Shown here: positions 14,001 through 23,000 of the stretch, piece after piece
Position numbering within the stretch: the stretch's first letter is position 1
Layout of the letters: every line of letters starts with the position of its first letter
From: Branchiostoma floridae
Lineage: Eukaryota > Chordata > Leptocardii > Amphioxiformes > Branchiostomatidae
Direction: 5' to 3'
Assembly: GCF_000003815.2 (NCBI RefSeq)
Contig: NC_049989.1
Location: forward strand, 6,407,836 to 6,471,835
Length of the DNA stretch: 64,000 nucleotides
Made by a program: the position numbers and the translations under genes
The notes under the pieces: model-generated
The model's input: only the letters and a program-made list of their open reading frames with translations
What the model was told of the DNA's origin: nothing
Databases searched by the model: none

Positions 14001-17000
14001 AAACATTACTTCAGGACTTGATATGCATGGTCATAACACACGCGTTTTGGAAACTAATGTATAGAAAGGCATAGAAGACTGTGCTTCAAACATAGGTCAT
14101 ATTACAAGAAAAGAAAAATTCATAATGGTTCACAGATGTAAAGCAAAGCATTCATCAAACATTTTTGGAAAGAGGGACCCTAAGCTGAAAAATGTTTCTT
14201 TGCTACAGCTTGCAAAGATTGCAAATAAAGAAAGAACAAGTGAGGAACATCCACTGATATGACAGTATGTACATGTAAATGGCATCCTGATCCATACCCA
14301 CTATCATCAAGAAACAAACAGGTTGTGGATTTAGATTTTCATCTGCAAGGTTGTTCTCAATTCAAGCACTCCCGTGTAGATTTGTGTTTTTCAACATGAT
14401 TATTTGTAACATAACATGATTATGATTAACATAATCTATGTCAGGATACTTCAAAAATATCTTTAGAATAACCGAAAGAAATTTGTTACAATCAGTCACA
14501 TTTTTGAAATCAAAACTAGATAAAGTATGAATTGAAATTGATCGGATAAAAAGAAAGAAGAATGCTTTCATTTCATGAAAAATTTGACTAGAATGGATTG
14601 CCGTGGTCCGGCAGCTTGCCGTGGTCCGGCAGCTTGCCGTGGTCCGGCAGCTTGCCGTGGTCCGGCAGCTTGCCGTGGTCCGGCAGCTTGCCGTGGTCCG
14701 GCAGCTTGCCGTGGTCCGGCAGCTTGCCGTGGTCCGGCAGCTTGCCGTGGTCCGGCAGCTTGCCGTGGTCCGGCAGCTTGCCGTGGTCCGGCAGCTTATA
14801 CAGCTTGGTGTATATGGGAATTAAGTACAAATGTATCAAAACCATTTGATTGTAAATTTCTTCCTGCACCAAGGAAAGTTTGGTATTGTACAGCTTAGTC
14901 GAGTCATGGTTGGTATTCTATGTACATTGTACGTGTGCTTGCATGTAAATCTGCTTGGGAGAATACATTAAATGTCTGGGCTACAAGTCTTTGTCTTTCA
15001 TCATTATGACCTACTAGACCTTTGGAAGAGGAAACAGACTGAAAGGTCTTGCTCTATTCATTGAGTTAAAGGCTTTTAATGGAAGCCTAGGTCAACCAAA
15101 TTAGATCTTCCCTCAGTCATACTACTGTTTCAATATCCAATGTGAAACTCATTGTATATAGCTACAACAGAATTACCTACTACACAGGGTTGAAAAAGCC
15201 GATAATTAGCCAGATTGCCTGTACTACCATACATTTGTACAAGCAAACAAGAAAAACCTCTTCTACAACACAACCACCGCCTCAAGACAACCATTGTTTT
15301 ACTGTTCCAAAATAGAAGAATGATTGTCATTAAAATTTCAGGCCAGTTAAAAGTTGGTTCCATCCAGTAGATATTCCATAGGGCAAGTCTTGTCTAGCCC
15401 TCAATACAACAGTATCAATACAACAGTATCAATACAACAGTATCATAAGACAGTTGTTCTGTTTCCTACCTGTTCCCTGAGTTCCTCTATCTCTGCACGT
15501 TCTTTCTTGTCTGGCTGGAGAAGTGCCTTCTTATGTTGCTCAAACAACTTCCTTTCCTTCCTGCAACATGAAACGGATGCTACTAGTATACTTAATCATG
15601 TGTCTTTCCTTCTAGAAATATCATTACTTCTGCAGTTGAAAGACTTGAGTGAAATGTATACAATCATGTGAATAATCATTGCTTAAAGCTTCCCCAAATG
15701 AAAGTACATGTAAGTACAATTAATGCCAGTACAAATGTATACCTAGTATTTTGAATGTGATAGAAACTTGAATTTGCTAATAGCTGCAATGCTTTTTCTA
15801 AGTTTAAAGATGTAATGTGTACTGTCTCATACTTGAGTTTCGCTGCCTCCTGTTGTCTAAACTCTTCCAGTCGTTTCAGTTCATCAGATTTGAGTTTCTC
15901 AAATTCTGTCATCTCCTGCTGCAGACGTTGCATCCCCTGTAAGAAAATCAGGGCATGGACCATAGCAAAGTTTGCAAACACATATCAAAAACAGAATCAC
16001 TGATATTCCAAGATAGTAGTGGTAAACCAGAAGATTTAGGAATCACATGTCATAGCCCACTTTTGCTCCATGTACAATGTATGTGTTATATGATAGGGTC
16101 AACACATACAGTATAACAGTTCTGCCTTTGCTCGTACATAAAAATCAAACCCTGGCCTTCTCCTTCTAAGCAAACTCTTTCACAGGAGGAGTTCTGGACC
16201 TTGCAAGAATCTCTAATAGATCAGAAGGAGTATCTGTACCTCTTCCCTGTCAGCCCTAAGTTTTGCCAGAGCAGTGTTCTCTTGTCTGAACCTCTCAATC
16301 TCCGTCTCCAGCTGAGCCAGCTTGTCTCTCAGTACTTTAGACTGGAAACCTTCCCCAACAGACTTCTCTGCAGCAGTATGCAGCTTTTGTTGCTGTTCCT
16401 CCTGGAAAAGATAAAAGTTTAGACTTTAAGAATGATGATGATGCTCAAAATGTACATGTAGAAGAACCATGATGCACAGGAACAACAGTAGAAAACACCA
16501 CAAATACAAAAGCACTGCATTATCATCTTAATGTGCATTGCATGTGTAATATATCATATGTATTACTATAATATACCAGTAATGATTATCCCAATATGGA
16601 AACCTCCCAGAGACGTGATACACATGTACTTCTGAGAAAGTCTGCCTGGTGTCCCCTCGAGACTGTCGACAGGGGCGGCTCTGTTTAGAACCCGGCATGA
16701 TCGATGGGCATATGTTTCCCGTATATTTGTCCCGGTCGGTTAGATAAATAGGGGAGATGCGAAGAACAGAGGAGAACAGATCGAGCAGAGAAGGGAGAGG
16801 GATGCGAGATGGTCTTGTGTGAATAAAAAGGAACTCCAGCCACGACAACTTCCGAGTCTGTTCTCACTCCTTGCTCTGGACTATCTTCTCATTCTCTACA
16901 CATGCCTACATGAATTCCTGATTGTTCACCTGTTCAGCAGAGACTTTAGGTTTGGAAGGTTTCAGCTTCGGGAAGAGCTTGGCGACCAGTTCAGATGTGG

Positions 17001-20000
17001 GCGGAGGCTCAACACTGACTGGAGCTGGGGCTTCATCAGAGCGTGGGCTACCCTGTCCTCTTGTTGAAAATCCTGTGTTTGAAGTACAAAATACTCATGT
17101 TTTTGACTGATACATATTATCAAGGCACCCATTAACACATGTTACCAAAGGAAAGATACAATATAAAAGGGAGCTTGCACTTTTGATTAGCCTGCAAGAT
17201 TTTGCCCTATGTTGAGTGCAAGGTCATTTATAAAGTTATTATAAGTTCAAGTCATTATTATCATTATAAAAATACACACCTTAAAAGTAGATTCTGTAAA
17301 TTGCCAGAGTCTTTTTAAACAGTTAATTCATCATTGCTAAAAGGTACATGTAAGACCAAGCTTGAGAATGGCATATTTGAAAGAAGGTAATGGCCTACCC
17401 AGTCTGTTTGCCTTGGCTGGTGGTGTAGAGGTGTCGAGAGGAGGGGCGCCTGCTACGATGCTGTCATCCAGCGTGGTGTCATGGTCATCCTCTTCCAGTC
17501 CTTTATTACTTATGTCCCCCCAACTGTCATCATCATCAAAATCCACATTTCGAGCCTGGGATGACACTGCTGCTGCGTCATCATGGCCACTGGGAGAACC
17601 AAGGAGGTAAAAGAATGTAGGAAATCAACTTGAGAACTTACCATACATGTAATTGTCTAATTTCAAATTGGGTCTGATTACAGTGATATTGATCCAGTTA
17701 AGCCCACTGAAGAGCTTTAGTTCCACTGGTCAAGATAGAAAAGACAGATGCCATGTACAATTTTTACAGGTTCAGATTGTACTGACAAAATGCCCCTGGC
17801 TCTTGTCAATGAGCTCAGTGGACTGCAAGCAGTAGCGTGCATGTTGGGTGAGCAATACAGCTGGGATCGAACTCACGGCTTCTAGTTCCAGAGGTAGGGC
17901 TAACTCCTGAATTACACATTTACCAATCATGCTCTGCCTTTCAATTGCTTGTGAACAACTTTATGTATCAAATACTAGTATTCAATGTACCTTTCAGAAT
18001 CCCTGTCATCCTCTTTCTCCATGTCTGTTCTATCCTGCAGCTCTTCAGCTGTTTCAGCTGACACTGCTACCCCATGTGGTGAATCTGTTTTACTTTCCTG
18101 TCCTTCGTCTTCATCATGCCACCAATCATCGTCTCCCTCTGGCTGTTCTCTGATGGTACAGTCCAAGTCACTGTCTTCCTCCTCTAAAGTCTGCTCCAAT
18201 TGGACATCATCTTCATTCATCTTGTGTCCTTCGTCATCACTTTTTACTGGCTGTCTCAAAGACTACATAGAAAATTAGTAGTTTTAGTATATTTGTATGT
18301 GCGGGGAAAAAAGCACTTCATCCACCCTGCAACTGAAATAGCGTAAAGTTGTAGAAAGATTTAATTCATTTCTGCATGTTCAATGGGATTAAATTCTGTA
18401 GGCTGAGTTGATGGTGAAAAGTTGCAATTTTACAACTGTAGATAAACAAGAAAGTTAAATCCATTAGAGGCAGTGGGTTGTTATTCACTGTGTCTAGGAA
18501 ACAATAGTGGAAGGTGGGGCCTACCCCTCTCCTTCCACAAGCTTTTTTACCACCCCAAAGTCAGGGAGTGGAGTACCAAAAGTCGTGTTAAGTACATTGT
18601 ACCAAGGATATAATGACTAGCCAGGAATGCCAGGAATTGACACTGTGACTTTTAAATCTGGTGTCCACTACACTAGCCACTTGGCCATTCAACACCGCTT
18701 AGCTTTAGACTGTACTAAATATGTTATATACAGAAATGCTGCAAAGTCCTGTTTGCCTGTAAATTAGTGTAAACTGACCCCAGATGGCCCCTGACTCCTG
18801 GACATGTTGGCCTTGGCTGGAGTACTGCCCATGAAGGAAGACATGTTTGCTGCCATTCTCTCCAGCATCTCAAACTCCTTCAGCTCCTCATCTTCCAACT
18901 ACAACAACAATAACAACATCAGACTCAGTTCACTTCATGGTAAACAAATTATATGTACTTTGAAACACTAGCAGTCAGCAAAAATCAACAAAATCAAAAT
19001 CAAAATCAAAGGATCATTGCAAGGAAGCAAAGCAGTTGAGCAATGGACAGTGTGAGTTTCCTTTGTCTATTGTGTTTTTTTTGGAGGATTTTAAGTAAAA
19101 ATAAAATGAGTCAAAAGTACTGTATGACAAGCCATGGTTTGTTTGTTTGTTTGTTTATTTTTATCTAACCAGGGATACATATCGCCTATTTAGGCGTTTT
19201 TCAAAGTTCCCTGGGGGGCAACCCCGAAACATACATGCAACATAAAAGCGATATCAAGTAACATAAATGGTAACATATCGAGTACTAACGAAAATTAACA
19301 CAACTTGGTATACAAATGATAAAGTAAAACAAATCAATTATACAACGTAAGCATAATATAACTCGAAATCATTATCAAAATGAAATAAATGGAAATGAAT
19401 AGAGATTTGCATACCAATGTGAACAAAACAAGAAAGACATAATAGTTACGTTTTAGACCATGTGGTATTCTGTTTTGTATATGGTTTTGAAGGTGGAGAT
19501 GGATGCTGCTGCTCTTAAGTGTGGAGGTAGCGAGTTCCACAGGGATGCGCCGGAGAACGAGAGAGACTTTTTCTTGTATTGTAGACGTGTTTTAGGTAGT
19601 TGAAGCCCCCCCTGTGTACTGTGCCGGGTGTGGTGTGAGTGTGTTTCAGCAGATGTGGTGAAGAGTTGGGAAATGTGTGGAGGAGACATTCCGTTGAGTG
19701 CTTTGAACATAAAGACAGCCTTATTTCTCTTGTGATGCTGCGCTACAGGGGTCCAGCCCAGTGTGTTCAGAATGGTCTCTCTTGGAGTGTGGTGGTCGCA
19801 CCCTAGCACTACCCTGCCCGCCCTGTGTTGCAACTTTTGTAGTTTGTCAATGCCCCCCTTCCCTCCCTGGTCCCATATGGTGCTACAATATTGAATGGTG
19901 TAGCATCTCTGGTCAATCAGAATTTTATGCTTGTCAGAGGTTAGGGGTAAAGGAGTACAGGGTTAGGTTATTTGGGTGTAGTCCACCATTAAAACAGAAC

Positions 20001-23000
20001 TCTTCATTAATTGTCTTAAACTCTTCACCTGTTCCTTCTGTTCCAACTCTTGGAGTCTGACCTGGAAGGACATATCCCAGGATGCAACAGAGGTTGGGCT
20101 GCCATGAACTTCAGCAGTCCTGCCTTCATCTTCCATTTCTTGTCTTGTATTTTCCACAGGTAAAGCATCACCGTTATCTACTGGCTCTTTTGCTACAGTA
20201 GGCTGTGGGGCAACCTTTTCTTGGGTCACTAAAAAGGGTGGTGGAAAATATGAATAATTGATTGATTGGTCAAACAGGATAACAAGTGGTTCACTTTAAA
20301 AGAACATACACAAAATATAATATACTGTATCACACTGTATTTAAGAAAACTGTCAAGATGTAGCAAACTTTCAAACTTTAAACTAGTACTGCTGTTGTCT
20401 TCTTTTTAACTGAAAAGGGTGACTTACTGCCAGATTTGGCACACAGAACCAAGAGTTAATTCTTCTAACATCAACTATCACATCCAGGCTATAGAGAATC
20501 ACGAGTTTGCAATAAATTTAAAAAACAGTCACCTGCTACAGATTTCCTAACTGGCTGGGGTCTGAGCTTCAGGGTGGTGATGAGTCTTTTGGGCTGTCTC
20601 ACTGAGCTGGAGGTTGGAGGGGTGGAATGGGCACTTGTCCTCTGGGATGAAACCTGGATGAAACATGTGAGAAATGTTAATCGAAATACACACTTGTACA
20701 TGATATAAAAAGGTAGGTAAGGAAGTCTTTTAGAGGCAGTAGGGGCAGTGGGTTGTCACCTACTCAGGGTTGGACAAGTTTTCTAAAATTCACTTGCCCT
20801 ATCGGGCAAGCACATAAAAAATTTACTTGCCAGAACCAACTTTTCACTTGCCCAAAATTCAAATGATGGTCACTTTTATATGCATTGTCACTTCCAGCAA
20901 TGGAATTCTTATTATTAATGTTTGCCATTGGTTGATGTCATGACTGTAGAAGGTAATAAGTATAAAATCTGACTCAATGGAAAAATCGTACTTGCCCGAT
21001 CGGGCAAGTGGGGTAGGTCATGCACTTGCCCGAACAGCTCTTTTACTTGCCCGGGACAATAGGGTTAGTGGACTTGTCCAACCCTGCTACTGTGTCTAGG
21101 GCACAAATCATTCATATCCTTCCTGTAAGCCAGATACCTGTAGTACCTATTTTTACACCTGGTTGGAGTGAGGAAAGTCGTGTAAAGTGTCTTTCCCAAG
21201 GACACAATATTTAGCCAGGAATCAAACGCTTGAAAGACAGCATACAGCCGCTCTGCCATTTGACGCAACAACCATTCTTATCCAGTATATCAGCACATAA
21301 GGAAATACCTTGTCATTAATGCTGGATACTTTTTCCCGCTGAGTTGTAGACCTCCCAGTCTGATTAGTGTGTCTGGTCTCCTGTACATCTTCTGAGGGGG
21401 GTGTTTTACCAGCTGTCCTATTTTGAGTCAACCCAAACCTAGCCAAACCCTGGCCTTTCCTCAGAAATGGTCTCTTGGTGGCTTTCTGTTTGGGTCCATC
21501 AACATTTTCTGAGTCCTTCTGTAACAGTGTTTAAATTCCATTGTTATATGTCTATGATCTCAAACTTCATTGACATCTAACTTCAAAAAACTGAATCACA
21601 AAATGACATGAAAAATCAAAATAGAATGAGAGCAGTAAAGGATAACTCACTGTGTAACTCTGCTTTAATATTGCTCTACATTTTGTATACAGAAGTCTTG
21701 TCTATAACACACCTTAGATTCTTCTAGATGTAATTTCTCTTCAAGTAGTTGTTCAAAAGTTTTGGGTCTCCCTGTAAAAGAAAAAAAAAATTCAGTCAAA
21801 TTAAGATTTAAAAAATCTAACAGGCCTGAATAGATCATTATTATACACCACAGGTGATGGTTGGTGAATCCTGTAAACACATTTTCCCAAGAATTGACAT
21901 CTATAGTCCTGATTAGGTACTCACCAGCAGAAAGTGGCTTGATTGGTCTCTCATCTTCTGGTGTTCCAGAGCCCTGCAATGGAGCATAGCGTCTCAGGAA
22001 ACGAGCTTATCCAAGCTCAAACATTTGCATTTTGATACTGTTTATGACAAGCTGCTAGAGGCCCGAACACTTCTTGTAACTCCTTACGTCTAAAGCTTCC
22101 TGCCACGAAAAAAACTAAGACCACAGTACATTCATGGCCAAATATACTAAAACAGGAAGTCCTACTGCAGTACCAAGGTTGCCAACCAGGAGGCCCAAAA
22201 TCGAACCTGACCATCAGGTCAACAACACGTACCCACATACCAAGTATCATTGCAATTGCTCAAAACATTCTAGGGATTACTGCCAGACATGAACGCTCGT
22301 ACACATACACAATTGCCCAGCAAAAACAGTATACATCCACTTTTCTGTAGGTGATAAGTAACTCCACTGTTTGAAAGTCTCATGTGTACAAATAATGTCC
22401 AAACACTTTCCCTGCTCATACAAACAAGTTCTCCACAAACCTCTCTATACTGTATTAACCTTACCTGACTGCTGTTAGACCTGCTATCCTTGGGAAGGCT
22501 GCTAGGTGGAGTTGTATTGCCCCTTGAATCTGTGTCATTTCCCTGTTCCTGGATGGCAAAAGATAACCACTATTTTACTATAATTTACCTACTAAGCACA
22601 GAAGTTTGGCTGCTTTAACAGGGTTTGAACAAATGAGTGAATGAATGAATGAATGAATGATCTAATAACATTGTCACTATCAGTCAGTATTATCAGTTGT
22701 TACTTAACAAAAAAAGCAAAATAGAGGAGCCATAGGGTTTAACATATGTACAAATGTGTAAAGTATTCCTTTAAGCAACCTGGGCATGGTCCACTGATTG
22801 GTCATCCTCCATCTCTGAGGCTGTTTCAGGCAACGGAAACACCCCCTCCATCTCCAAAGGTGGCCCATCATCCATGACAGACCCCAGGTCACTGTCTGTA
22901 GGGGCAGGCACAGGAGCCTCCATCCTGCTCTGTCTCATGTGGTCATGGGATTCTGGTGCTTGGGGCAAATCATCCTAGTAAAAAGACACAGGTACAATGT

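Noticed and set aside
14575-14898. Frames with repeated CRGPAA, GKLPDH or PWSGSL
   Set aside because: They are translations of the 18-bp minisatellite in three frames. No exon signals.
16528-16867. Minus-strand frames of 106 and 60 codons in a CENPJ intron
   Set aside because: No recognisable domain, and the flanking exons splice cleanly past them. The stretch looks more like an old LTR fragment.
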